Assembly (NCBI GenBank): GCA_028687915.1
Contig: JAQTZF010000001.1
Coordinates: forward strand, 62,001 to 126,000
DNA length: 64,000 nt
Source: Candidatus Daviesbacteria bacterium
GTDB taxonomy: Bacteria; Patescibacteria; Microgenomatia; Daviesbacterales; UBA10151
Direction: 5' to 3'
Numbering within the stretch: position 1 is the stretch's first letter; the number at the start of each line of letters is the position of its first letter. The position numbers and the translations under genes are program-made. Below the pieces are notes generated by a model that saw nothing but the letters and a program-made list of their open reading frames with translations, made no database searches and had not been told where the DNA came from. Below, one piece after another: positions 49,948-57,935 of the stretch.

Positions 49948-50307
49948 TCTATTTTTTGTTTTATAAAACCCTATAATCAGAGGCAAAATAAAAGTCAAAG
50001 TATAATACAAATATACATCAAGTTTATAATACCCATCTGCAGGTTTAAATATTTTTACCAGAAAAAAGTAATCAAAAATAATGGCAATTAGTGTCCAAGC
50101 TGCTGCCAATAAGAGATAATATTTCAATGATTCTTCTTTAATCTTTTTTAGCAAAACCAAAATAGTGATAATTGCACCAATTGGCATTATTACCCAACCG
50201 ATCATAGAAGGTGGCACGAAGAAAAACAGAAGTATACCTACTAAATATCCAATAAACCAAAGAGCTATTCCCCACCCAAACATATCTTTGAGTAATTTCA
50301 TATTCAT
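49933..50307 (-). CDS. Small four-TM membrane protein
   Basis: 124 residues with four hydrophobic helices ('FGWGIALWFIGYLVGILLFF', 'MIGWVIMPIGAIITILVLL', 'YYLLLAAAWTLIAIIFDYFF', 'YYTLTFILPLIIGFY'). No family is recognised. The 3' end overlaps the convergent glycosidase gene by 15 bp. Confidence 0.65.
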   Translation of the reverse strand: MNMKLLKDMFGWGIALWFIGYLVGILLFFFVPPSMIGWVIMPIGAIITILVLLKKIKEESLKYYLLLAAAWTLIAIIFDYFFLVKIFKPADGYYKLDVYLYYTLTFILPLIIGFYKTKNRLHTN

Positions 50308-50347
50308 AATATTATTATACCAATAATTCTATTAAGCCTAATGGTGA

Positions 50348-50593
50348 TTATTCTCTCTCAACAGAAATTGTACATTCTGTTACTAGTGCTGCTATTGCAC
50401 CTACTGCAGCTAGCACCGGAGCTATAACTGCACCAACCACCCCAAGTGTTAATGGAAAAACCACTACTGTCTTTCCCTCTTTATCTTTTATAGTAATTTT
50501 TCTAACATTCCCCTCTTTAATCAGTTCTTTAAATTTTCTAACTAAGTCTTCCCCTTTTATTGTATATGTCTCGTTTTTCTTTTCTTCCGTCAT
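50348..50593 (-). CDS. DUF4342 protein
   Basis: 81 residues from ATG 50593 (GAAGGGAAG upstream). 'YTIKGEDLVRKFKELIKEGN', 'VRKITIKDKEGKTVVVFPLT' and a glycine/alanine-rich hydrophobic end match DUF4342, a family often made with stress or phage-shock-type genes. Role unknown. Confidence 0.85.
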   Translation of the reverse strand: MTEEKKNETYTIKGEDLVRKFKELIKEGNVRKITIKDKEGKTVVVFPLTLGVVGAVIAPVLAAVGAIAALVTECTISVERE

Positions 50594-50640
50594 GATATTT
50601 CTTCCCTTCAATAAATGATTCTATCACAGTTTGATAATTG

Positions 50641-51798
50641 TTAAATTAACTTCTTTTGACGAAGATCTAAATAATAACTTTGCTTAGACAATATTATTGC
50701 CCCCAACCCTATGAGAGCAGCAATAAAACCAAAAATTCCACCAATTATTGGGATTAATCCAATAAGATAATAAACAATAAGTCCTACTGAATATAATAAA
50801 TAGATACCCCAGGTTTGTTTTAAATACCTTTTTAAGAATTGTCCGATTGATAAAGCAACAAATATTTTAGCTAACCAAAGAGCAAATAGAATATAAAATA
50901 TCCAAATAACAGCAATTGGCATTCCAACAATGGTAACAAATAGCATAATTACTAAAATGGGTGTAATAGCCAGCACCAAAAAACCAACTCCAAAACTAAG
51001 TAACCAGTTGGATGAAATCTTTGTTGCAATATTAGCAGTAAATTCAGGAAATAAGTAAATTAGTAGAAAACCGATGATTAAAGCAGTCAGAAAACTAATT
51101 AGCTTAAAAAAGGCAAAAACCCCAATTACAGATTGTCTAGTTATCTGATTTTGTGATTGAGTATTTCTGGGAGGAATATTTTGAGTAACTGTCCCAGAAA
51201 CAGAAGCTCCTGGATTAATATTAGCTTTATTATTACTCCAATAAATAAGATTACCACCTATTTTAGCTCCAGGAGAAAGAGTAAGTTGCTCAGTTGCAGC
51301 ATTTATATCACCACTTACACTGCTTCCAAAATTAACCTGACCACCAGCTAATACTATATCTTTGGCAGGACTTAAGATATTTATATTACCTCCTGCTGTA
51401 ACTATACTCCCAGTAACACTGGCATTTTGGAACACATTAATGCTGCCACCAACAGCACTAATATTTCGTCCAACTTTTCCATTAATATTTATATTGCCTC
51501 CAGCTGCACGAATATTTCCGGTAACAGTACCATTAATATTTAAGTTTCCTCCAGCCATCAATAAATCACCATTCACTGTTCCGTTTAAAGTCACATCACC
51601 CCCTACCAAATAAGCATCTCCATTCACTATTCCATCAAGGGAAACACTATTACCTGAAGCAAAATAATCTTTATTAATTGTTTCGTTTGAGGATAAATTT
51701 GTTGTCTGACCTGATCGCAGATTAGTTTGAGCAAAAGCAACTAAAGGTGGACTAAACACCAGTAAGCATAAAGCCAATGCTATTAGCCAATACTTCAT
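50641..51798 (-). CDS. Bactofilin-like exported protein with membrane domain
   Basis: 385 residues. Signal peptide (ALCLLVFSPPLVAFA), then a beta-helix of short repeats of the type 'GDVTLNGTVNGDLLMAGGN' and 'LNINGTVTGNIRAAGGNINI' (about 45-190), and a C-terminal domain of four or five TM helices with 'FGVGFLVLAITPILVIMLF'. Bactofilin-type repeats polymerise; here the barrel would be outside and the membrane part would anchor it. A shape or surface-layer role is likely (inference). Confidence 0.85.
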   Translation of the reverse strand: MKYWLIALALCLLVFSPPLVAFAQTNLRSGQTTNLSSNETINKDYFASGNSVSLDGIVNGDAYLVGGDVTLNGTVNGDLLMAGGNLNINGTVTGNIRAAGGNININGKVGRNISAVGGSINVFQNASVTGSIVTAGGNINILSPAKDIVLAGGQVNFGSSVSGDINAATEQLTLSPGAKIGGNLIYWSNNKANINPGASVSGTVTQNIPPRNTQSQNQITRQSVIGVFAFFKLISFLTALIIGFLLIYLFPEFTANIATKISSNWLLSFGVGFLVLAITPILVIMLFVTIVGMPIAVIWIFYILFALWLAKIFVALSIGQFLKRYLKQTWGIYLLYSVGLIVYYLIGLIPIIGGIFGFIAALIGLGAIILSKQSYYLDLRQKKLI

Positions 51799-51878
51799 AA
51801 AATTATGATAAACACTAATTTCTAGATTGTAAGTAATTTAAATTACAAACTTTACAATTGTTTAAACAACAATTTCGC

Positions 51879-53909
51879 TTATTGCTCTATTGTAAGGTTT
51901 CTGTCTTCTTCATCAATATTGATTTTTTCAAATGGCGCAATGACAATGGGCATTCTAATATAAGCCGTTGTTTTAATGTCATCCTGGTAAACAATTTTGC
52001 TTCGATAACGATTTTGGAGAGTACTGGTTAAATAACAGTCATTTTGATTTTCTATGCTTAAATGATAAAAGCCAGTATTAGCAGAAGAAGTGCGGCGTTC
52101 TAATTTAAAATCAAAGTCATAATCAAAGTTGCATAATTTAAAATCAAAGACAAGATTATCTAAATTGATAATCTGTATTCCATTTTTATCAAAAATCGTT
52201 CCTTTTTGGATGATAGCTTGATTGCGCAATAAATTTTGAGCTTGTTCTTTTGACAACATATCTTTGTGAATGATGATATATTGTATGCCAATAATATTAA
52301 GCTTTTTAAGATCCTCCTCCTCAAGTGATGTTTTATATGCTGTCATAAAACTACCCCAGTCAGGTGGTGTATAACCACTATACCCATTAATCATTTTTTC
52401 ATGAGTGATGGTCCCGAAGTTAAGATATTTAGCTGTTTCACCAAGATAAAGGGTAGGAAAATGTAGGGTTCCTTTGCCATTTAAGAACCCAAAGTTTTGT
52501 TCAATATAAGCTTTTTCCCTAAGGACTGTGGAAGTAGAATTAAACTTAAAGTTATTAAAATTCTCCCCTATTAATAAGGCTGTCACTAAAATAAGAATTG
52601 GTATCACATAATGCTTTTTAGCCCTGAAAATTATCATAAAGCCATAAGCAACTAAGACCGAAAAAGGGAAATAAAAGATAAATTGAAATCTCGAGGGAAC
52701 TCTTGTACCTTTAAATATTGGTAACCACTGAATAAGGTAATTAAAAGGCATTTTGATATTAGTACTTTGACTTGAATTTAAACGAAGATCCGGCCCAAAA
52801 GCCAAGATAGTAGTAACTATTACGAGAATAAAACTAACAAATAAAAGCAACCGGCTATAGTTCTCTTTTTTATGTCTTCCAAATAGAGATCTAATGAAGA
52901 AAAACAGACTCAGGATTATTAAAACTAAAGGTATAGCATTTATAAACAGTGTGTGTTCTTCGCTTATATCAGCATACCCTCCCCCAGGAATTTTTTCAGT
53001 TCTATTTGTCGGCAGTAAGTTTTTATATAAAAGATTATTAGAGAGCGGTGAAAGATAATCTTCCAGGGTAGCGGAATAAGACCACAAAAGCTGGAGATCA
53101 TAAGCGGCCTTTTCTTTCTGCACAAAGTTAAAATAAGGAAGATAAAAAGCAGCTAATAAGGGGATAAATAAAATAAAAAATAAGCTGTTCTTTAAGATGC
53201 TCAGAAAATAAGCATAATTTCTTTTGTAAAAATTCAACAAAAAGAAGAATGAAAGATATGTAGCTAAAGCAAAGTTACTAAAAAACATAAAGTGAAAGGA
53301 GGTTAAGGCATTGAGGGTGAAGAACAAGAAAAAAAGGAGTGATGTTTTAGTCTCAGGCTTTTTAAAAAATAAATATCCATATAACAACAGGGGTGGAAGA
53401 AAATATCTACCCATTAAATTAACATGATTGGGAAAATGAGCAAAGGTCATCGGATTAAAGGTATAGACCAAAGCTCCAATAAAACTGGCATATTTACTTA
53501 CAAAGTAAGGAACTCGTTCATTTTTAATTAAGTAGTTTATGCAATAAAAACTGGAGATAAAGGACAAAACAAAGGTTAAAAAGATATAAAAATTAACAGA
53601 AAAAACTAATTGGTGGCTTATCCAATAAATAGGTGAAAAAATTAAAGACGGAATAAATAAAAATTCATTATAAGCTACGGAATACGGCCACGGATAAAAT
53701 TGGAAGGAATTAAAATATTGGTTCGGATCTAAAATTCTGCCTGTAGCAAGAGATAACTGATTGTACCAAAGGAAGAAACCATTCGTAGGGTAATCACCCA
53801 TATCTGAATAAAACGATGTGATATTAGGAAGAAAGGGCCAAGTAAAAATTGTTGTTAGAAGACATCCAAGAATTATAAGAATAAATAATTGTAATAATTT
53901 TTGTCTCAT
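51879..53909 (-). CDS. Large GT-C-like membrane protein
   Basis: 676 residues with about 11-12 TM helices up to residue 470 and a soluble C-terminal domain. 'FTWPFLPNITSFYSDMGDY' in the first outer loop, with its Asp, resembles GT-C enzymes and YfhO-like proteins. It is coupled (TAATG) to the methyltransferase gene upstream. Probably transfers a sugar from a lipid carrier (inference). 15-bp direct repeats (about 52100-52150) encode the FDFKL...FDFKL stretch. Confidence 0.75.
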   Translation of the reverse strand: MRQKLLQLFILIILGCLLTTIFTWPFLPNITSFYSDMGDYPTNGFFLWYNQLSLATGRILDPNQYFNSFQFYPWPYSVAYNEFLFIPSLIFSPIYWISHQLVFSVNFYIFLTFVLSFISSFYCINYLIKNERVPYFVSKYASFIGALVYTFNPMTFAHFPNHVNLMGRYFLPPLLLYGYLFFKKPETKTSLLFFLFFTLNALTSFHFMFFSNFALATYLSFFFLLNFYKRNYAYFLSILKNSLFFILFIPLLAAFYLPYFNFVQKEKAAYDLQLLWSYSATLEDYLSPLSNNLLYKNLLPTNRTEKIPGGGYADISEEHTLFINAIPLVLIILSLFFFIRSLFGRHKKENYSRLLLFVSFILVIVTTILAFGPDLRLNSSQSTNIKMPFNYLIQWLPIFKGTRVPSRFQFIFYFPFSVLVAYGFMIIFRAKKHYVIPILILVTALLIGENFNNFKFNSTSTVLREKAYIEQNFGFLNGKGTLHFPTLYLGETAKYLNFGTITHEKMINGYSGYTPPDWGSFMTAYKTSLEEEDLKKLNIIGIQYIIIHKDMLSKEQAQNLLRNQAIIQKGTIFDKNGIQIINLDNLVFDFKLCNFDYDFDFKLERRTSSANTGFYHLSIENQNDCYLTSTLQNRYRSKIVYQDDIKTTAYIRMPIVIAPFEKINIDEEDRNLTIEQ

Positions 53910-54553
53910 TATTTGGAAAATTTAATAATTTTAAGCATCCCAAAATTAAATGTTCTTACTGAAACAATTCGAAGATTGGCTTGCTTAATCAACCTTTCTA
54001 AAGAATCATTTCTGAAGTCTTGAACATGAGCATGATCCCATACAGGATAGATTCTGTTCCAGATAAACCAGATCGTTCTAAAAAGAAGATTGTTTGTAGG
54101 AATAAGAATTACTCCATATCCTTTAGGCTTTAGGACTCGGTATATTTCAGAAAGAACCTGAGATGGGTTTTCTACATGTTCTAATACTTCAAGACAGAAA
54201 ATAGCACCAAAGGCATCCTCTTTAAAGGGAAGTTTATGGATATTACCTACTTTGAAATTACCGCCTGGTATTCTTTGACGTGCATGGGCAATTGCTTTAA
54301 GGGAAATATCAATCCCATAAATCTGCTTTGAAAGTGTTTTCTCTTGTATTCGCTTGGTAAAAAGACCACTGTGACAACCAATATCCAAGACTTTATCTGA
54401 AACAGGTGTGATTTCTTTATCAATTTCCTTAAATCTTTTCTCATGCCATATTTTTTGAAAGATATTATTTTTTATACCCTTATCATAGTGATCAATGGGC
54501 ACATCTTCATGGGTTTGTTGTAAAGTCCGCTGTGGATGTTGAGTTATAAACAT
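53909..54553 (-). CDS. SAM-dependent methyltransferase (UbiE/type 11)
   Basis: 214 residues. 'SDKVLDIGCHSGLFTKRIQ' (motif I), 'IYGIDISLKAIAHARQRI', 'AFGAIFCLEVLEHVENPSQV' and 'EIYRVLKPKGYGVILIPTN' are the standard blocks. It overlaps the GT-C-like gene by one base and probably modifies the same lipid or glycan. Confidence 0.9.
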   Translation of the reverse strand: MFITQHPQRTLQQTHEDVPIDHYDKGIKNNIFQKIWHEKRFKEIDKEITPVSDKVLDIGCHSGLFTKRIQEKTLSKQIYGIDISLKAIAHARQRIPGGNFKVGNIHKLPFKEDAFGAIFCLEVLEHVENPSQVLSEIYRVLKPKGYGVILIPTNNLLFRTIWFIWNRIYPVWDHAHVQDFRNDSLERLIKQANLRIVSVRTFNFGMLKIIKFSK

Positions 54554-54661
54554 TATATGAAGTTATCATAAATATTGTACCTAAACAACTGTTGGTGAAC
54601 AGAAAAATAATCTGTGGTTTTAGACAAAAATCCCTTGAAAAATTATGCTAAAATCTAAGCA

Positions 54662-54883
54662 ATGAATCTCAAAAATGAAAGCTATGTAATTCTTATGGGA
54701 ACTAAGAATTTTACTGAAAAATATTATAAAGACAAAAATGGTTGGGTAAAAATATCAGCAAAGGGAAATAAGTTTCAAATGACTGCTGAACAGGTTCTTA
54801 ATCACCTATTACCAGCAATAGCTGGTATTAAGCCAAATTTAATTCTAAAAGTGGAACACCAAGAATCAGGTCAAGAAAATTAA
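54662..54883 (+). CDS. Hypothetical 73-residue protein
   Basis: 73 residues. Beta-rich start (SYVILMGTKNFTEKYYKDKN) and a helix (TAEQVLNHLLPAIAGI). TAAAAT lies 7 nt upstream of the ATG, so it would be leaderless. No recognised family. Confidence 0.55.
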   Translation: MNLKNESYVILMGTKNFTEKYYKDKNGWVKISAKGNKFQMTAEQVLNHLLPAIAGIKPNLILKVEHQESGQEN

Positions 54884-54896
54884 CACAATTCTGAAT

Positions 54897-55202
54897 TTAA
54901 ATTAGACCGGAAAAAAGCAGAATTAATATAACAGCAGTGATAACTGCAAAGATGCCAACAGTTTTAATAAATAGGTTTACTGCTTCTTTTTTCTTTCCTT
55001 CAATAAATAATAGAAGTGGTTGGTAAAAAAACAGATACGCCATTACTGAAACAGAAAGGGTAAGTACAAATAAAGCTGTAATTGGAGCAAAAAAGGTATC
55101 AGGTTTATTTCTTAGGGGTTGTGTAATAAAGGTCATCACAGAAACAACAAGGATAATATAAGCAGAAGCACTCAGGGCATTAATAATAGGATTCTTAGTC
55201 AT
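54897..55202 (-). CDS. Small three-TM membrane protein
   Basis: 101 residues; hydrophobic segments 'NALSASAYIILVVSVMTFI', 'ITALFVLTLSVSVMAYLFFY' and 'TVGIFAVITAVILILLF'. No recognised family. It lies 20 bp downstream of the 64-residue protein on the same strand, so the group 54897-55894 may be one operon. Confidence 0.65.
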   Translation of the reverse strand: MTKNPIINALSASAYIILVVSVMTFITQPLRNKPDTFFAPITALFVLTLSVSVMAYLFFYQPLLLFIEGKKKEAVNLFIKTVGIFAVITAVILILLFSGLI

Positions 55203-55222
55203 ATATTAACTATATCAGAATT

Positions 55223-55417
55223 TTATTCAAGAAGTGTGACTTTCATTGATTGCTTTATTAATGATGATGCTATTTGCAGAGCCTTAATCCTGCGGATGAG
55301 TAGTGTGTCTTGCGAAGCTCCTTGCTTTAATTTTGGCTGCACTTTCTCACATTTGCTTATCATTGAGTTGATAGCTCGAAGTGCTTCTTCTAATTCTTCT
55401 TTCGTAAAATTACCCAT
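55223..55417 (-). CDS. Conserved-looking 64-residue helical protein
   Basis: 64 residues, two helices with the pattern 'FTKEELEEALRAINSMISKC' and 'TLLIRRIKALQIASSLI'. I recall similar small proteins in Firmicutes and other phyla without known function. It lies 9 bp after the PH-like gene. Confidence 0.7.
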   Translation of the reverse strand: MGNFTKEELEEALRAINSMISKCEKVQPKLKQGASQDTLLIRRIKALQIASSLIKQSMKVTLLE

Positions 55418-55426
55418 AATTTACCT

Positions 55427-55894
55427 CTAGAAATTTACCGCTTGTTTGATTGCGGTCTCAAGTTTTTCCGGTTCATCCGTTCCTATACGGTAGATTTTTC
55501 GGTTTTTCATAATTATCTCAACCGCGTCAAAACCAGAAATATCATAAATCCACATATACGGCCAAAACCACACTTTCACTCCCCATCCGTAATACCAACG
55601 ATTTTTTACTGCTTGAACCGAAGCAATTTCTTTAAGAGGAAATATCCTAGTGAAAATTCCATAGCCAAATTTGATTCGAAGATAGTTTTCATTAATGGAT
55701 ACTGTCAGTGTTGCAAACGATGCAAGAATAAACAGAATTAATGCCATTATGGCAGTAATGGCAAAATTTGAGCCTGAGTCAACTGAGGCAGATTCAGCCG
55801 AGGCTGTAATATAAACCCACGCGAAAAGCACCAGTACGACAAGTGTAACAACTAGCATCAGGTATCCAATTTGGGTGTGTTTGTATAACGTCAT
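55427..55894 (-). CDS. Membrane protein with bacterial PH-like domain
   Basis: 155 residues. Two TM helices (YLMLVVTLVVLVLFAWVYI, FAITAIMALILFILASFATL), then a beta-rich cytoplasmic domain 'LTVSINENYLRIKFGYGIFT' with 'IPLKEI'-like turn and 'KNRKIYRIGTDEPEKLETAI'. This is the layout of bPH-type proteins. Role unknown. Confidence 0.7.
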   Translation of the reverse strand: MTLYKHTQIGYLMLVVTLVVLVLFAWVYITASAESASVDSGSNFAITAIMALILFILASFATLTVSINENYLRIKFGYGIFTRIFPLKEIASVQAVKNRWYYGWGVKVWFWPYMWIYDISGFDAVEIIMKNRKIYRIGTDEPEKLETAIKQAVNF

Positions 55895-56058
55895 AATTTA
55901 TTTCAAGTTTTTCTTTGGCGGCAATTATTATACTAGTATCTTCTCCGCTGAAGCGTCCACTAATATTTTTATTGTATCACTTTAAAACTAAAAATCTGGA
56001 GAAATTAGAATGGCATAATAACTCTTTTTGCTCGAGAATCGTAACTCTAAAGAACTAA
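55895..56058. other. Gap without recognised gene
   Basis: 164 bp, AT-rich. I see no ORF, repeat or strong hairpin. A TATACTAGTAT palindrome (about 55929-55939) may lie in the promoter of the PH-like gene on the minus strand. Confidence 0.3.
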
Positions 56059-56610
56059 TTAACTATTTTCTTTCTTAATCATAGTTTTTCGTAAGGTTTT
56101 CACTGCTGTGTTAGTTAAGTTCTTTACATCGCTGTCTTTCAAGTGGTAAGCAGACGTGTCTTTCATTGTTGGTTTTGGATCAGACGGCAAAAGATCGGCA
56201 ATATATAAATTGATGAGTGCTACAGGTTTTTTCCCTACTCTTTTTTTCAATTCATCTGCAAGTTTAGGATTCGGACCGGCAGCCCCTCCGCTTATTGAAA
56301 TAAAAGCATACTGGTTGAACTTGGTCTTAAGGTGCTCAAGGTATGCACGAAGTGGCGTCGCAATCTGCCCCATCCAAACCGGTCCGATGAATAGAACCAG
56401 ATCATTATCCTTAACTTTATCTACTATTATATCCGCTCTTGGGCTTACCTGTGGTGTCCGATTAAATAAGATATCCAGAATAATTGTAATTATAGTTCGA
56501 GGTTTTGATTCGGTAATTTTGATGTGCTCAGCCGAAAATTCATTAGCTATACTGCTAGCCAATGCTTCGTTGTTACCAGTTAGTGAATACGAAATAACTT
56601 TAACCTTCAC
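56059..56610 (-). CDS. Flavodoxin-family protein
   Basis: 183 residues. FMN-binding loop 'KVISYSLTGNNEALASSIA' (S-x-T-G-N), 'NDLVLFIGPVWMGQIATPLR' and 'YAFISISGGAAGPNPKLADE' give the flavodoxin fold. The C-terminus is basic. It could carry electrons or act as a quinone reductase. Confidence 0.85.
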   Translation of the reverse strand: MKVKVISYSLTGNNEALASSIANEFSAEHIKITESKPRTIITIILDILFNRTPQVSPRADIIVDKVKDNDLVLFIGPVWMGQIATPLRAYLEHLKTKFNQYAFISISGGAAGPNPKLADELKKRVGKKPVALINLYIADLLPSDPKPTMKDTSAYHLKDSDVKNLTNTAVKTLRKTMIKKENS

Positions 56611-56677
56611 ACTTAAAATATATCACACATTCTAACTCGCCCAAAAGCGTATCAACTTTTTTAGGATAAATACATTG

Positions 56678-56937
56678 CTCCTCCGGTAGGACTCGAACCT
56701 ACAACCTTATCGTTACAAGAACCCTCAAGTTACCTTAAGGCTTGGACTATCTCATGATCCACTTGGGACCTCAGGTATATAGTCTCTACACATTTAATCC
56801 AACTAGGTTGGAAATTTAGCTCGGGATTGTCCTTTCTAAAAAGGAGTTCCCCGAATTAGCCTGATTTTCCATCCCGTATTACTACGAGAGGCTGCCATCC
56901 AAAACAGCGATCTGCTCTACCATTGAGCTACAGAGGA
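56678..56937 (-). tRNA. tRNA-Asn (GTT) interrupted by a group I intron
   Basis: The 5' exon (56937-56904) ends CTGT and the 3' exon (56715-56678) begins TAACGATA; joined they give loop CTGTTAA, anticodon GTT. The acceptor TCCTCTG/CGGAGGA and the G73 discriminator match bacterial tRNA-Asn. T arm GTAGG-TTCGAGT-CCTAC. Anticodon stem GATCG/CGATA has one mismatch at 27-43. The intron splits positions 35 and 36. Confidence 0.9.
56716..56903 (-). other. Group I intron (188 nt, IC3-like, no ORF)
   Basis: P1 pairs exon GCTGT with intron GCAGC, leaving the required U-G at the 5' splice site. The intron ends in G (56716). Core: AATTCGGGGAA (P4 region), CAATCCCGAGC (P6/P4 3' side), AGAGACTATA and GAGATAGTCC, whose GACTA/TAGTC form P7. 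These match the tRNA introns of cyanobacterial tRNA-Leu type. No endonuclease is encoded inside. Confidence 0.88.
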
Positions 56938-56996
56938 TTATTAAAGAACACGGTAATTATACACTGAACCTAATAATATGTGAATCCCTTTAAGAA

Positions 56997-57056
56997 CTAA
57001 GGAATTTTTATTAACCCTGCATGGATTTCACAATGACAATTAGCACAAACAATAAT
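56997..57056 (-). pseudogene. Fossil C-terminus of an HNH endonuclease
   Basis: On the minus strand, between two stops, reads 'IIVCANCHCEIHAGLIKIP'. The C-x2-C-H-x-E-I-H-A-G-L pattern is the zinc and catalytic end of many HNH nucleases. Only 19 codons remain. It lies 60 bp upstream of the intron-bearing tRNA-Asn. Confidence 0.45.
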
Positions 57057-57064
57057 TTAGGGTT

Positions 57065-57094
57065 GCCAAATAGCCTCAAAATAGGTTAAAATAA
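57065..57094 (+). promoter_or_regulatory. Promoter of the RlpA-like gene leader
   Basis: TTGCCA, an 18-bp spacer and TAAAAT, followed by the long structured leader to 57354. Confidence 0.5.
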
Positions 57095-57096
57095 AT

Positions 57097-57341
57097 TGTT
57101 AGCTGATGCTAGAACTGTCGCCTAGGCGACAAGCGCTCAACCTTCTTGAGCAAAAGACACATATCTTCCGAAGTATCGGAGGCATCGTAGCTGTAACCAA
57201 ACAGTGTTGATGAGTGTCCCTAAGCATCCGATCGAAGAGTCGATTGAAATGAAGGGAATTCTTCTATACTCTGCCTGTCAGCAGTTAGGTTTTCCCTTGT
57301 TAATAATATTACTGAATTTTTTCGTGATCTTTTTTAAGATT
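57097..57341 (+). ncRNA. Candidate structured leader RNA of unknown class
   Basis: About 245 nt rich in stems for an AT-rich genome: GCTCAA-CCTTC-TTGAGC; CTTCCGA-AGTA-TCGGAGG; CATC..CTGT-AACCAA-ACAG..GATG; GACAC pairing with GTGTC around the last two; CTGC-CTGTCA-GCAG; and GGGAA with TTCCC near the end. GTCGCCTAGGCGAC near the start is self-complementary. I find no match to known riboswitch consensus motifs (checked from memory: ydaO, cobalamin, M-box, lysine, TPP, SAM, T-box). Confidence 0.5.
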
Positions 57342-57354
57342 AAGGAGTTTTTTG

Positions 57355-57873
57355 ATGGGTAAAGAAAAAAATTTAAAGTACAACGCAAGTCGTTTTATCA
57401 GCGCCGCTGTTATTGCCGGTGCTTCTTTCTTGCCTTTTACAAAAACTGTCGAAGCCATACCTTATATTGAACTAGTCCAACAACCTCCAGTAGAACTTAT
57501 TCCTCCTGGATATCACCCAACTCAAAAATCCTGGATAGGAGATGCTACATTTTATTCTGAAGCAGGTTGCATAGGTTGTAACCCTAAAAGAATAATGGCA
57601 AATGGAGAACGCTTTAACGAAAATGCACTTACCATTGCTTTTATGCGAGCACCACTTGATTCTATGGTTTTAATTACCAATACAGAAAACGGTGAATCAT
57701 GTGTTGCTAAAGTCACTGATCAGGGAAATTTTGACACACCAGAATATAATAAAATTGGCGATTTATCAAAAAAGGTAAAAGAAGTGATTAAAGGAAACGA
57801 CATCACCCATGTAAAAATTACTTTACTTGAACGAGTTCCTCGAAGCACTCTTAGAATCATCTTGGCTGAATAA
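57355..57873 (+). CDS. Exported RlpA-like double-psi beta-barrel protein
   Basis: 172 residues from ATG 57355 (AAGGAG 7 nt upstream). Signal peptide to about residue 35 (FISAAVIAGASFLPF), then the RlpA-like barrel: 'WIGDATFYSEAGCIGC', 'MANGERFNENALTIAFM', 'VLITNTENGESCVAKVTDQG'. RlpA proteins cut or bind glycan strands of peptidoglycan; in Firmicutes and Actinobacteria such hydrolases are often under riboswitches. The Cys pair C-I-G-C is unusual. Expression probably depends on the leader before it. Confidence 0.85.
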   Translation: MGKEKNLKYNASRFISAAVIAGASFLPFTKTVEAIPYIELVQQPPVELIPPGYHPTQKSWIGDATFYSEAGCIGCNPKRIMANGERFNENALTIAFMRAPLDSMVLITNTENGESCVAKVTDQGNFDTPEYNKIGDLSKKVKEVIKGNDITHVKITLLERVPRSTLRIILAE

Positions 57874-57876
57874 ATT

Positions 57877-57924
57877 TTATTCCAAGTAATCTCTGAGTTT
57901 TTTAGTGCGAGCAGAGCGAGCGCA
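57877..57924 (-). pseudogene. Leftover rpoD 3' end
   Basis: On the minus strand reads ARSARTKKLRDYLE and TAA. The intact RpoD ends AKKLRDYLE. Over the last nine codons (KKLRDYLE plus stop) there are seven base differences and all are silent, so this is a diverged coding end, not a random repeat. Confidence 0.7.
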
Positions 57925-57935
57925 AGAAACCACTG

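Noticed and set aside
55119..55430. 103-codon open frame on the plus strand
   Set aside because: Spans two minus-strand genes with clearer features (a three-TM protein and the 64-residue protein).
56678..56937. tRNA-Thr(TGT) reading of the interrupted tRNA
   Set aside because: A TGT loop needs different splice points without a terminal G; the Asn reading gives the loop CTGTTAA, G73 and a correct group I P1.
57177..57280. Possible hammerhead ribozyme (TTGATGA and GAAA words)
   Set aside because: The invariant C of CUGANGA is a U here and the three-stem junction does not form.
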